DNA from: a bacterium HR39
GTDB lineage: Bacteria > Pseudomonadota > Alphaproteobacteria > Geminicoccales > Geminicoccaceae
Direction of reading: 5' to 3'
Length of the DNA: 20,050 nt
Assembly: GCA_002898955.1 (NCBI GenBank)
Contig: BEIP01000002.1
Span: 1 to 20,050, forward strand
The position numbers and the translations under genes are program-made. The notes beneath the pieces are model-generated. The model did not search any database, had not been told where the DNA came from, and saw only the letters and a program-made list of their open reading frames with translations. Positions 6,057 to 13,874 of the stretch are shown in pieces. Every line of letters begins with the position of its first letter. The first letter of the stretch is position 1.

Positions 6057-8737
6057 TGCCTACCTCCTGCTAGCTTGTACACCGCTTTGAGTACGCTTCC
6101 CTCCCTCTTCGCCGCGGCCTCGCGGCGCTCCCTCTCCAGGGGGTGGGTGGTGAAGAGCCAGTAGCGCACGGGGTCGGCAATGATGCGCACTATGCCTCCC
6201 TCGCCGCCCTCCCCCTGGCGCAGCCAGACCTGGGCCTCGCTGTAGTGGCGCAGGGACTTGGTGAGGCTCGAGTTGAGGCTGGCGAAGCTCACCGGGCAGC
6301 CCACCACCTCGGCGATTTCCTCCGGGGTGTTCTGCGTGCGGAAGAGGAAGAAGGTGGAGACGTTGGCGGCCACGGCCCTGGCGTGCTCCGAGAGGAAGTC
6401 CCGGAGGTTTTGGCTCACCGCCCAGGTGGAGATGTTGAGGGTCCTGCCCCTGCGGAAGAGGTCGTAGACCGCGGTGGCGCTGGTGGGGTTTTGCAGGAGG
6501 TACCAGGCCTCCTCGAGGATGGCGATGCGCCTGGGGTAAGGGCTTCCGTTAAGGAAGCGCCAGAGGAGCTGGACCACGTTGAGCATGGCCACGGGAAAGA
6601 AGTGGGGAAGGCCCTCCACTTCTTGCACCACGATGTAAAGGAAGCGGGTCTTGGGGTGGATGTTCACGTTGGAGGGGCCATCGAAGATCTTCCCAAGGGG
6701 AGTCTTCCTGGACCAGCGGTCCAGGCGGGCGGCGAGGCTCGCCGCCACGGCCTTCTCCTCGGGGGTGGGAGCGCGGCCCGTGACCTGGTTCAGGTTGTTC
6801 AGGCTCGTTATGAGGTCGGAGATGGTGGCCCCCTGGTACCGCCTCTCCCACTCCCCGTCGGGGGCCTTGTGTTGGGTGGTCCTCCTGCGGTAGGTCTGGA
6901 GGATGGCGCTCCGGAGGATGGCCTCCTCGATGGCGGGATCGTGGTCCCCCGTGGGGGGAAGCATCTGCCGAAAGAGGGCCTCGAGCTGGAGGAGCTTGAC
7001 CTCATCGGGCTCGTGCTGGTCTGGAGCCAGGTCGAAGGGGTTGATGACCGTGGGGCTCTCGGGCCCGAACTTCACCATGGCGGCGAGTCCCTCCTCCCGC
7101 ATGGCCTCGTAGAGCCCCTTGTAGCTCCACTCGTGGCGGTCTATGGCCACCGCCACCACGTCGTCGCTCTTCAGGGCCTCGGTGAGGCGGTGCTGGGCGA
7201 GGTAGCTCTTGCCGGATCCCGACTCCCCCACGATGAGGGCGTTGTAGTTGGGGAGCTTGGGGTCCCACGGGTCGAGGGCCACGGGCTGGTTGCCCCGGTT
7301 GAGGTAGACCTCCCTGGGCCGCTCCGCCTCGTAGGTCCAGTACCCGTTGGTGGGCCAGTAGTGGGCGGCCTGGGTCTCCGGGTACAGGCGGGGCCTGGAG
7401 AGGGCGTGCCCGGAGAAGGGCAGGCCCTCGAGGAAGTGTCGGAGGACCCCCCGGTGGAGGCGCATGAAGGGGTGCCCCTCCAGGGCGGTCATGGCGGTCT
7501 GGGTCTCTAGTATCCGCTCCTGGAGCCTCCTTGGGTCCGAATCGACCAGAAGGAGGAGGGCGGAGACGAGGTAGAGCCCCTCCCCCGAACGCCTTATGTA
7601 GCGGATGTACTCGGAGACCTCCCTCGCGCCCTCCTCGGCCCCGATGTCGGGGACATCGGTCTGTCCGGCGGTGACGTAGTAGTCCCGGAAGCGGTTGCGG
7701 AGGATGCCCTCGGCCTTGGCGTTGGGCACCCTGGTAATGTCCAGGACAAACCAGGAGGGGAGGCCTGCCGCCTCGAGGACCCCGTTCAGCATGCCGAACC
7801 AGGTCTCGTCGGGCACGTCCACTAGCTTGAAGAAGACGAGTTCGCTCTCTCCGAGCTTGAGCCTGTCAAGATGCCTGTTGTCCAGGGTGGAGCGCACCAG
7901 CTTGCTCCTCAGGGTGGCTCGCCTGGAAGCCTCTCCCAGGCCGCCCGGCAGTCCCTTCCGCGGCATGTGGAGGGGCGTGGGGACGTAGCCCTTGGGGGGC
8001 GGAAGGTCGGGGTTCAGGTACTCGAAGATGACGCTGAAGAGCTCCCCGTCCTCTAAGGGGCGGTGGGGAAGGCCCGCCCTTCCCAGGGCCAGGGAGACCT
8101 GGGAGCGGTAGGCCTCCAGCTCCTTCAGGAACTCCTCGTACTCCTCCACGGTGTAGCCCACGTAGGGCTCCCGCTTGGTGCCGGGAAAGAGGTCTTGGAG
8201 GAAGGCGAGGAAGGGGCGCTTGGTGCTGTAGCCTAGGCGGGGAGTCCCCACGGGCAGGGAGATGTAGTAGCGGTGGGCGTAGATCTGCCCCGCCTTCTGC
8301 CAGCGGCGGAGCTCTTCCAGCTGCTGCCTTCCTATTTCTCTCAGGAAGGGCTCCTCGGCGGTGATGCCCTCGGCGTAGCGGGCGAGCACGCCGTCTATCT
8401 CCAGGATTTTGGCCTGTACCAGGAGGCGGAGGCGCTGGTTATCCCGCAGGGTCCGCAGGAGCCCCTTGAGCCCCCGGTGGAAGAGGGTGAGGGCCTCCTC
8501 CCCCATGGTTTCGCGGTTGGGGAGGAAGACTTCGAAGGCGATCTCGGCCCGGCTGTCCTTGAGGTAGACCGCTTTCCCCTGGATCTCCCAGTAGGGGAGG
8601 AGCTCCACCAGGGAGCCCGTGTCCTTGTCTGCGGCCTTGACCTTTCCCATGAGGGGGTCCACGCGGTCATCGAGGGGATGGGCGGGGGCGGGTTCCAACC
8701 GCCCCGGAGCTTTGGACTCAGGCCGCTGCCTACGCAT
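6053..8737 (-). CDS. virB4: VirB4/TrbE/TraC-type conjugation ATPase
   Basis: The central energising ATPase of the T4SS, 894 residues and so close to the usual family length of about 800-900. The N-terminal half (1-480) is the CagE/TrbE/VirB-type domain that contacts the membrane subunits. The C-terminal ATPase holds Walker A GESGSGKS (504-511), a helix with VAVAIDRHEWSYKG after it, Walker B AILEEAWYLL (about residues 738-747), and the RTLNISTWAVSQNL segment, the place of the conserved arginine and Gln of VirB4 proteins. No signal peptide or clear membrane segment is present. The ATG lies within the last codons of the VirB3-like gene (8 nt overlap) and has only a weak ribosome site, so translation is probably coupled. 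An in-frame ATG at residue 30 is a possible alternative start. Family assignment is firm. Confidence 0.95.
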   Translation of the reverse strand: MRRQRPESKAPGRLEPAPAHPLDDRVDPLMGKVKAADKDTGSLVELLPYWEIQGKAVYLKDSRAEIAFEVFLPNRETMGEEALTLFHRGLKGLLRTLRDNQRLRLLVQAKILEIDGVLARYAEGITAEEPFLREIGRQQLEELRRWQKAGQIYAHRYYISLPVGTPRLGYSTKRPFLAFLQDLFPGTKREPYVGYTVEEYEEFLKELEAYRSQVSLALGRAGLPHRPLEDGELFSVIFEYLNPDLPPPKGYVPTPLHMPRKGLPGGLGEASRRATLRSKLVRSTLDNRHLDRLKLGESELVFFKLVDVPDETWFGMLNGVLEAAGLPSWFVLDITRVPNAKAEGILRNRFRDYYVTAGQTDVPDIGAEEGAREVSEYIRYIRRSGEGLYLVSALLLLVDSDPRRLQERILETQTAMTALEGHPFMRLHRGVLRHFLEGLPFSGHALSRPRLYPETQAAHYWPTNGYWTYEAERPREVYLNRGNQPVALDPWDPKLPNYNALIVGESGSGKSYLAQHRLTEALKSDDVVAVAIDRHEWSYKGLYEAMREEGLAAMVKFGPESPTVINPFDLAPDQHEPDEVKLLQLEALFRQMLPPTGDHDPAIEEAILRSAILQTYRRRTTQHKAPDGEWERRYQGATISDLITSLNNLNQVTGRAPTPEEKAVAASLAARLDRWSRKTPLGKIFDGPSNVNIHPKTRFLYIVVQEVEGLPHFFPVAMLNVVQLLWRFLNGSPYPRRIAILEEAWYLLQNPTSATAVYDLFRRGRTLNISTWAVSQNLRDFLSEHARAVAANVSTFFLFRTQNTPEEIAEVVGCPVSFASLNSSLTKSLRHYSEAQVWLRQGEGGEGGIVRIIADPVRYWLFTTHPLERERREAAAKREGSVLKAVYKLAGGRQ

Positions 8738-9086
8738 AGGTCCGTTTACGCTCGGCCTTGGGAAGCTCCTTCTGTGCCCTGTAGACCAGGGGCGCGTTCA
8801 CCGGGTCAGGGCCGTGGTCGTAGAAGTAGCGTTCCTCGAAGACCCAGCGGGCGAAGTCCGTGTGTGTCCCGTGGGGGAAGACGGCGAGGAAGGCCCGCTT
8901 GCCCAGGTATCCCCCTGCGGCGGAGAGGGCCATGAGGAAGAGGCTCGTGCCCAGGCTGAGACCAAGGGTGCTGGTCAGAAAGCCCACGAAGGCCACGAGG
9001 AGGCCGATGAGGATGAGGTCGGCCCACGTGATGTCGAAGAAGAGGTATGAGGGCTGGTCCAGTTTGAAGGTGCGCATGCTGAGCAC
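8730..9086 (-). CDS. VirB3/TraL-like small inner-membrane protein
   Basis: A 118-residue protein with an N-terminal amphipathic piece (FKLDQPSYLFFDITWAD), two membrane segments (about 24-44 and 47-67) forming a hairpin, and a soluble C-terminal half with aromatic and charged residues (ARWVFEERYFYDHGPDP). Short two-helix proteins encoded directly before VirB4 are VirB3, TraL, TrbD or PrgI; they hold VirB4 at the membrane. The start is GTG 9086, with AAGGAGGAAGG in front at good spacing; the in-frame ATG at 9077 is too far from it. It overlaps VirB4 by 8 nt. Sequence identity to any one of the named families is too low for me to choose between them. Confidence 0.75.
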   Translation of the reverse strand: MLSMRTFKLDQPSYLFFDITWADLILIGLLVAFVGFLTSTLGLSLGTSLFLMALSAAGGYLGKRAFLAVFPHGTHTDFARWVFEERYFYDHGPDPVNAPLVYRAQKELPKAERKRTYA

Positions 9087-9113
9087 GGCCCTTCCTCCTT
9101 TCTTTCAGACCTC

Positions 9114-9647
9114 TCAGGACGAGGATGCCGAGCAGGCCTGCTTCGGGTTTCCGAAGATGGAGATGAAGGCCAGGACGATGCCCACGCCCGTGGCGGCGAT
9201 GACCCCGCCCCACACGAAAACGCCCCAAACTCTGACCTGTAGGGCTTTCAGTATAAAGCCGAGGACCACGGCGATGCCCGCGGCGAGGAAGACCACGGGG
9301 CCCGCCGTGTTGTAGATGTAGCACATGGCCTCTTTAATAGGGTCGATGGCCTTACCTAGGGCGCTCTTGACGTCGGTTCCCCCGAAGTCGACACCGCTAC
9401 CCTGCTGTCCCGAGTTCGGGGCAGCCAGGCCCAGGTTCGCCGCTCCCGTGAGGGCCAGGGTGGCCAGGGCTCCCGCCTTGGCCCCCCGGAGGAAGTTCTG
9501 GGCCGGGGTGAGGTGTGGGAGGTCTCCGAAGTGCTCCCCGAAGTCCCGCCGCACCTCCAGGGCCTGGGACTGCGTCCAGGCGTAGGCCCTGACCGCGAGC
9601 TCCTTCACGCCGACAAGCCCCTGGGTTATGTGGCGAAGTGATTTCAT
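9114..9647 (-). CDS. VirB2/TrbC-like pilin precursor
   Basis: First gene of the leftward transfer operon. The 177-residue product has a long basic leader (1-55), a hydrophobic piece with a signal-peptidase-like site (ALATLALTGAANLGLAA, cut near residue 76), a short Gly/Ser/Asp-rich region, and two membrane segments, 115-134 and 141-165, with a short basic loop KALQVR between them. Long leader plus two-helix mature part of about 100 residues is the VirB2/TrbC pilin design. Cys109 and Cys172 could form a disulfide. The start at ATG 9647 has CTGAGGAGGTGG in front. The longer open frame upstream lies antisense over the VirB10-like gene and is not real. Identification rests on architecture and position, as pilins have few conserved residues. 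Confidence 0.78.
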   Translation of the reverse strand: MKSLRHITQGLVGVKELAVRAYAWTQSQALEVRRDFGEHFGDLPHLTPAQNFLRGAKAGALATLALTGAANLGLAAPNSGQQGSGVDFGGTDVKSALGKAIDPIKEAMCYIYNTAGPVVFLAAGIAVVLGFILKALQVRVWGVFVWGGVIAATGVGIVLAFISIFGNPKQACSASSS

Positions 9648-9665
9648 TACCACCTCCTCAGGGGG

Positions 9666-9671
9666 TATTAT
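9666..9671 (+). promoter_or_regulatory. -10 box of leaderless promoter for the VirB10-like gene
   Basis: TATTAT stands exactly 6 nt before the ATG at 9678, with no ribosome site between, so the mRNA should begin at or next to the start codon. The -35 region is poor (TTTCAT or TTCATT at 9642-9648), which suggests a weak or activated promoter. It shares five of six bases of position with the pilin operon's -10 box on the other strand, so the two cannot be occupied at once. Confidence 0.6.
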
Positions 9672-9695
9672 AGAGTCATGGCGAACGGAAGGCAA
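9667..9695 (-). promoter_or_regulatory. Sigma-A-type promoter of the pilin/VirB4 operon
   Basis: Reading the minus strand, TTGCCT (9690-9695), a 17-bp spacer and a perfect TATAAT (9667-9672) precede the pilin gene. The expected start site leaves a leader of about a dozen bases, just enough for the GAGGAGG ribosome site. The -35 box lies inside the divergent VirB10-like coding region and the -10 box overlaps that gene's own -10 box. It is the only clear promoter upstream of the ten-gene leftward run. Confidence 0.75.
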
Positions 9696-11123
9696 GGTGC
9701 CCCCACGGAGGGCGGCGGCGACCTCGAGGCCCTCCATCGGGAAATCGCCGAGGCCTGGGGTAGGGAAGTCCCGGACCGCAAGGATCCCGCCTACGCGGAG
9801 ATGACGGCCTGGCTCATGCAGAACCGCCCCGACCTCCTCTCCCGGCTCTACGCCTACGAGGAGCTTCCCGAGGAGGGGAGGCTCCAGTACGAGGCCAGGG
9901 AGGCCACCAGGGAGCTCAGGCGGAAGCTCGCCTTCGAGGAGGACGAGCGGGGGAGGCCTTTCCTTTCCAAGGGAAAGGTGGGGGGGCTTCTCCAGGTGGG
10001 GGCCGCGGTCCTGGTGTTCGGGGTGGTGGGTTGGTTCCTCCTGGTTCCGAGGCTCTTTGGGGATCGGGGGGGGGACCAGCCTCCGCCGCCTCAACCCCCA
10101 CCCCAGGTGGAGCAGGCCAGCCAAGAGGCTCCTCCGGAGGAAGCCAATCCCTCTCCCGTGGCCCCTCCCGCGGCTCCTCCTGCTTCTCAGAAGGTGGAGG
10201 CTCCGAGCCCGCCCCCGGTGCCTGAGCTTCCTCAGGCTCCTCCACCACCGCCCCCGCCCCAGCTCACGGGGGTGGTGGTGGCTTCTCCCGTGGTCGCGGG
10301 GGAGGCGAGGACCGCCGAGCCCTCGTCTCCCGTGGGGAGCGCCTTCTTCGTGGGGGCGCAGGTTCCCGGAGGGGGGGGCGGCGCAGCGGGAGGGTTATTT
10401 CGGGAGGGGGCGGTGTCCCCCGGGAGCGCGGTCTTCGGGGAGGCGGCCTCTTCCCCGGGGGCCGCGGTGGCGGCGAGGGAGGAGGCGGTTACTCCTCCTC
10501 CTGAGCGGGGGCCCGAGGTCCGGGACCGGGGCGTGGAGGAGGCCCTTTCCGGCATGGAGCGGGCCGTGGTCCAGGTCTCGGCTCCGTCCTCTCCGCATTC
10601 CTCCTCTGAGGGGCCTTCGTGTCCCCCTGGGGGCTTCCTGAGGGGGGTCCTCGAGACCAAGGTGGCGGTGGTTCAGGGGCAGGAGGGGCCCGTGGCGGTG
10701 CGCGCCGGGGAGAAGGTCTTCCTGGGTAAGGTCTTCCTTGGGTCCTCGGGCAGGGTAGAAGGCCGTCTGGACCGGGTGGTGGTGGGAGGACAGGTGAGCT
10801 CCGCCAACGCCTACCTCGCGGAGAAGGACACGAGGGCGCCGGGGATCCCTCCGAGGGTGGTGGACCTGGCTCCCGCCCTGGCCCAGGATCTCCTTCGCGG
10901 GGCGGCCAACGGGGTGGTGGCCTATGTGGAAGGGCTGCGCTCCGCCACGAAGGTGGTGGTGGGGTCCGGGGGGCAGGTGGTGGTGGAACGCGGATCCCCT
11001 GACCTCCTCTCCAGCCTGGTCGGGGACGTGGCCAAGGTCCTGGCGCTTCCCCAAGGCTCAACTAGCGTGGTGCGGGTGTACGAGGTGGACCGGGGCACGG
11101 AGGTGGAGGTGGGCTGTCTTTAG
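9678..11123 (+). CDS. VirB10/TrbI-like scaffold protein, divergent
   Basis: The 481-residue protein has a cytoplasmic N-terminal part (1-100) rich in Glu and Arg, one membrane helix (about 102-124, VGGLLQVGAAVLVFGVVGWFLL begins it), a Pro/Ala-rich periplasmic linker (134-194), a Gly/Ala/Ser low-complexity part (195-300) and a beta-rich C-terminal domain (316-481). That domain contains GFLRGVLETKVAV (319-331), VAVRAGEKVFLGKVFLG (339-355) and VVVGGQVSSANAYL, in the order of the TrbI/VirB10 barrel domain, though strongly diverged. Cys315 and Cys480 bracket this domain. VirB10 spans from the inner membrane to the outer-membrane complex. It is the only T4SS gene on the plus strand and has its own leaderless promoter. 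Topology strongly supports the call; sequence similarity is weak. Confidence 0.75.
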   Translation: MANGRQGAPTEGGGDLEALHREIAEAWGREVPDRKDPAYAEMTAWLMQNRPDLLSRLYAYEELPEEGRLQYEAREATRELRRKLAFEEDERGRPFLSKGKVGGLLQVGAAVLVFGVVGWFLLVPRLFGDRGGDQPPPPQPPPQVEQASQEAPPEEANPSPVAPPAAPPASQKVEAPSPPPVPELPQAPPPPPPPQLTGVVVASPVVAGEARTAEPSSPVGSAFFVGAQVPGGGGGAAGGLFREGAVSPGSAVFGEAASSPGAAVAAREEAVTPPPERGPEVRDRGVEEALSGMERAVVQVSAPSSPHSSSEGPSCPPGGFLRGVLETKVAVVQGQEGPVAVRAGEKVFLGKVFLGSSGRVEGRLDRVVVGGQVSSANAYLAEKDTRAPGIPPRVVDLAPALAQDLLRGAANGVVAYVEGLRSATKVVVGSGGQVVVERGSPDLLSSLVGDVAKVLALPQGSTSVVRVYEVDRGTEVEVGCL

Positions 11124-11158
11124 GGCATGGTGGGGGCCGGTAGCCCTTTGCGCTTCCT

Positions 11159-12295
11159 CTACCTCTGCCGGGGCTCCCCTACCACGTCCGGCACGGGGTA
11201 GCCCTCCACCAGGGCGAGCCACTTGGTGTTGACCCTGACTCCCGAGAGCTGCGTGGGGAGGTAGATGGGCAGCGGTTGCTTGGTATCCGCCGGCCCCCTG
11301 CAGGTGATCCAGTAAACGGGCACCCGGGGAGAGGTCTCGGCAAAGGGGACGGCGTAGAGGTAGAGGTGCGGGGCCACGCCATAGATCTCGTACTCCGCCC
11401 TGGGGGCCGTGAAGGGGTCTCCCTTGGGCACCGGACCGCCTCCGGCTCCGCTCCAGTAGAGGGGCTGGTCGTGGACCCCACCCCGCTGGCTCAGGGTCTC
11501 CTTGAGCTTTTCCGCGGGCACCACGCCCGGGGGGTCGAAGCTTCCCCTTGGGTTTAGGGGCCTCCCCAGCTCCCTGGTCCTCTCCGCCGGAGAGGTGCCT
11601 GGGGCGGCCTGTCTGGTGTAGATGGGGGCCTTCCCGCCCAGGACTTGCTCCACCTTTTTCGTGAGAGCTCCCCAGTCCGGGCTCCTGGGGCCTTCTACCG
11701 GGGTGATGAAGGCTCCCCGTTCGGGGCGCGTGTAGTCCTCCCAGTAGATGCCCTTGGGGGCGTAGCGCTTTACGGCGCCCTCCACCCGGTCCAGGTACCT
11801 CCGGTAGTAGACGGAGAAGGCGTGGGCCTTGGCCTCGGCCAGCCTCCGGTTCATGTCCGCCCAGTCCAGCTTGTAGCCGGGGCAGGGCTCTTCCTCGTAC
11901 CACACGGGGGTGCTGGGCAAGTTGCCGTCGCAGTAGTCTTCCGGGCCCACCTGTTCTGGAATGGTCCGGTCCGGGGCCTCGGGGTTGGCCCCCTCCCAGA
12001 TGTCGAGGAGCCCGTCCTTTTGGGGCCCTCCGGAGCACTGCCTGCCGTAGATGGAGGCCATGATGCGGAAGTAGAGCTGGGCGTCGAAGTAGTTCCAGGC
12101 CTCCGAGACTGCCCGCTCCAGTTGCATGGCGTTTCTCCTCGGGATGATGGGGGCCACCAGGGCCTTTCCCGTCTTGCCCTGGACCCGTTCGTACTCCACC
12201 CCCTCTTCGAAGATGGCGGAGAGCATGTTGAGGGAGCTCGCGAGGGCCAGGAGGGAAAGGGCAGGGAGGGAGAGGAGGAGGAGCCTTCCCTTCAC
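11159..12295 (-). CDS. Exported four-cysteine protein of unknown function in the transfer region
   Basis: I do not recognise this 378-residue protein. It begins with a typical signal peptide (MKGRLLLLSLPALSLLALAS). After it comes a helical part (30-180, including MQLERAVSEAWNYFDAQLYF), then a Pro/Gly/Tyr-rich part (185-378) with many short beta strands. Four cysteines (87, 122, 138 and 332) and many tyrosines and tryptophans suggest a disulfide-stabilised periplasmic or surface protein. The GTG start overlaps the stop of the VirB9-like gene as GTGA with GAGGGAAGG in front, so it is the third gene of that operon. It faces the VirB10-like gene with a 35-bp gap. Context suggests an outer component of the secretion complex or a surface contact protein; the sequence itself does not prove either. 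Confidence 0.8.
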   Translation of the reverse strand: MKGRLLLLSLPALSLLALASSLNMLSAIFEEGVEYERVQGKTGKALVAPIIPRRNAMQLERAVSEAWNYFDAQLYFRIMASIYGRQCSGGPQKDGLLDIWEGANPEAPDRTIPEQVGPEDYCDGNLPSTPVWYEEEPCPGYKLDWADMNRRLAEAKAHAFSVYYRRYLDRVEGAVKRYAPKGIYWEDYTRPERGAFITPVEGPRSPDWGALTKKVEQVLGGKAPIYTRQAAPGTSPAERTRELGRPLNPRGSFDPPGVVPAEKLKETLSQRGGVHDQPLYWSGAGGGPVPKGDPFTAPRAEYEIYGVAPHLYLYAVPFAETSPRVPVYWITCRGPADTKQPLPIYLPTQLSGVRVNTKWLALVEGYPVPDVVGEPRQR

Positions 12296-13041
12296 GGCTG
12301 CCTTCCCTCGAGGGCCAGGGTGAGGCTCCCCGCCCTGCCCACCACCTTGAGGCGTAGCTCCTCGTTCCCCACCTTGAGGGGGATGGAAAGGGTGGCCTCC
12401 TTCTGGCCAGGGACGAGGAACTGGAGAGTCACCCCCTTGAGGGGCATGAGAACCGCGTCTCTCCCTACCACGCGGAAGGGGATGGGCTTTCCTTCCCGGG
12501 TGGTGGCCTCGGCCTGGCTCACCGGAACGGACACGGGGTAGATGGTGGCGGACCGCACCTCCAGGTTCACCTTTAGGCCGTCCGCGGTGAGCTCGCTGCT
12601 GGCGGATACGGCCAGCCCCCTGTCCACCAGGGTGGTGCTCGCGGGGGAGGTCCTTGGCCCCGCGGGTCCCGGCTCCGGGAGGTCTGGCTGCTCCGCCCGG
12701 ATGACGTAGCGCCTCGGGCCCCCCTGCTCCACCACCCGCACCCGGAAGAGCATGGTGTACCCCTTGGCCCGGAGGATGAGGTCCGTTTCTCCGCTCTTGG
12801 CCTTGGGGAAGAGGACCGCCAGGTTGCCGCTGGCCTTCAGCTCCACCAGGTTGGCGTTGCCGAGGAACTGCTCCTCCACGGGGGCGAACAGCTCCAGGAG
12901 GGTGGTGTAGCCGGGGGAGAGGAGGACGGTGGCGGGGTTCACTTCCAGGCTGGGGGCGTAGAGGAAGGTGGTGGCGCTCGGCCTGTCCTGGGCCAAGGCT
13001 ACGAGGGCGAGGAGGGGCAGGACTTTCAGAAGAATCCTCAT
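12292..13041 (-). CDS. VirB9/TrbG-like exported protein (second of a tandem pair)
   Basis: A 249-residue protein with a signal peptide (1-18). Residues 32-107 form a beta-rich domain: a hydrophobic strand around VLLSPGYTTLLELFAP (39-54), ALFP-type strand NLAVLFPKAKSGETDLIL (73-90) and then YTMLFRVRVVEQ. This is the order of the VirB9/TrbG N-terminal domain (membrane-potential-like strand, P-x-x-x-GxTDL turn, then a strand carrying aromatic residues). A Pro/Gly linker (118-136) leads to a second beta domain (140-240). Together with VirB10 such a protein builds the outer-membrane core complex. The ATG overlaps the upstream stop as ATGA. The C-terminal domain is not clearly that of VirB9, so the call is moderate. 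Confidence 0.65.
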   Translation of the reverse strand: MRILLKVLPLLALVALAQDRPSATTFLYAPSLEVNPATVLLSPGYTTLLELFAPVEEQFLGNANLVELKASGNLAVLFPKAKSGETDLILRAKGYTMLFRVRVVEQGGPRRYVIRAEQPDLPEPGPAGPRTSPASTTLVDRGLAVSASSELTADGLKVNLEVRSATIYPVSVPVSQAEATTREGKPIPFRVVGRDAVLMPLKGVTLQFLVPGQKEATLSIPLKVGNEELRLKVVGRAGSLTLALEGRQP

Positions 13042-13838
13042 CGGCCGACCTCCTTGACGGCGGGAATCCACTCGAGGAGGAAAGCCACGCTGGGGTTGGC
13101 CCCGGTGAGCTTGGCGTCCATGGCGGTGATGGGCCATTCCACCTCGAGCCGGGTGGGGGCAGGGGTCAGGTCCTCCACGGGCACTTCGAGCCGCGCCGTG
13201 GCCGTACCTCCCGGGGGAAGCCAGCCCGGCCTGCCCGAGGAGAAGAAGGACTGGGCCGTCACCTGCCGTGGGGTCCGGTCCCCCAGGCGGACCTTGGGGG
13301 AGGCGAGCACCAGGGGAAGGTCGCCCCGGTTCAAGGCGGTGAGGTCGATGAGGAGGAGGTTCCTCTCCTTGTCGAAGGAGACCACTCCCCGCAAGACGGC
13401 CCCCAGGACCTCCCGGCTAGCGGCGGCCTTGGGCTGGCTGGGGAGTCCCTGGGTTCCTGGGGGTCCTCCAGGTACGGCCCTGGAAGCGGGAGCGGGAGCG
13501 GGCTCTTTGGGGAGCAGGCGGAGGCGGTACTCGGTGGCCCTTCCCGGGACGAGCTCGAAGCGGACCCTTTCCTCCCCGATCCGCGCCTCTAGAGAGGCGC
13601 CCTTTTCTACCCTTCCCTGGAGGCACAAGCGGTCTCCCTCTTTGGCGATCTCTCCCTCGAGGCCCCCCAGGGCGTACTCCTTGACGGGAGCGGGGAACTC
13701 CACGCAGGTGGGCTCCTTCTCCGACACCTCGAGGGGCACGGGAGCCTGTCCGGGGGCGATGGGGAGGACTGCCAGCTCCTGGGCGGAGGCCAGGAGGAGG
13801 AAGCCTTCCAGGAGGAGGATGGCACGCAAAGTTTTCAT
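13038..13838 (-). CDS. Exported two-domain beta protein, VirB9/TrbG-like (first of a tandem pair)
   Basis: A 266-residue protein with a signal peptide (1-19, cut after ASA). Residues 22-110 form a beta domain with CVEFPAPVKEYALGG (45-59), DRLCLQGRV (69-77), then ARIGEERVRFELV and YRLRLLP; Cys45 and Cys72 could pair. A Pro/Ala linker (110-135) leads to a second beta sandwich (140-245) with GVVSFDKERNLLLIDLTALN in its first hairpin and WLPPGGTATARLEVPV near its end. The layout (signal, beta domain, Pro linker, beta domain) is the same as in the next gene, and the N domain again follows VirB9/TrbG order. It is transcribed from a leaderless promoter just upstream and coupled to the following gene by ATGA. 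An outer-membrane core subunit is the likely role, by context. Confidence 0.62.
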   Translation of the reverse strand: MKTLRAILLLEGFLLLASAQELAVLPIAPGQAPVPLEVSEKEPTCVEFPAPVKEYALGGLEGEIAKEGDRLCLQGRVEKGASLEARIGEERVRFELVPGRATEYRLRLLPKEPAPAPASRAVPGGPPGTQGLPSQPKAAASREVLGAVLRGVVSFDKERNLLLIDLTALNRGDLPLVLASPKVRLGDRTPRQVTAQSFFSSGRPGWLPPGGTATARLEVPVEDLTPAPTRLEVEWPITAMDAKLTGANPSVAFLLEWIPAVKEVGR

Positions 13839-13844
13839 AAGGAG

Positions 13845-13874
13845 ATGATAAGCACTTCGCCCTTCGCGAGGCAA
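13845..13874 (-). promoter_or_regulatory. Leaderless promoter of the VirB9-like operon
   Basis: On the minus strand TTGCCT (13869-13874), an 18-bp spacer, TATCAT (13845-13850), then 6 nt and the ATG at 13838. The bases before the ATG (CTCCTT) are the reverse of a ribosome site, so initiation must be leaderless. The -35 box is identical to that of the pilin operon. Confidence 0.7.

Noticed and set aside
9648..10124. Long upstream extension of the pilin frame
   Set aside because: It lies antisense over the VirB10-like gene and across the shared promoter; ATG 9647 has the ribosome site.
10395..11061. Minus-strand frames of 190-219 residues opposite the VirB10-like gene
   Set aside because: Low-complexity shadows of a Pro/Gly/Ala-rich coding region, with no motif or start signal.
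11122..11147. Possible hairpin (AGGGC...GCCCT or GGGC-CGGTA-GCCC followed by TTT) between the convergent VirB10-like and four-cysteine genes
   Set aside because: Stem of only 4-5 bp, too weak to call a terminator in this GC-rich sequence.
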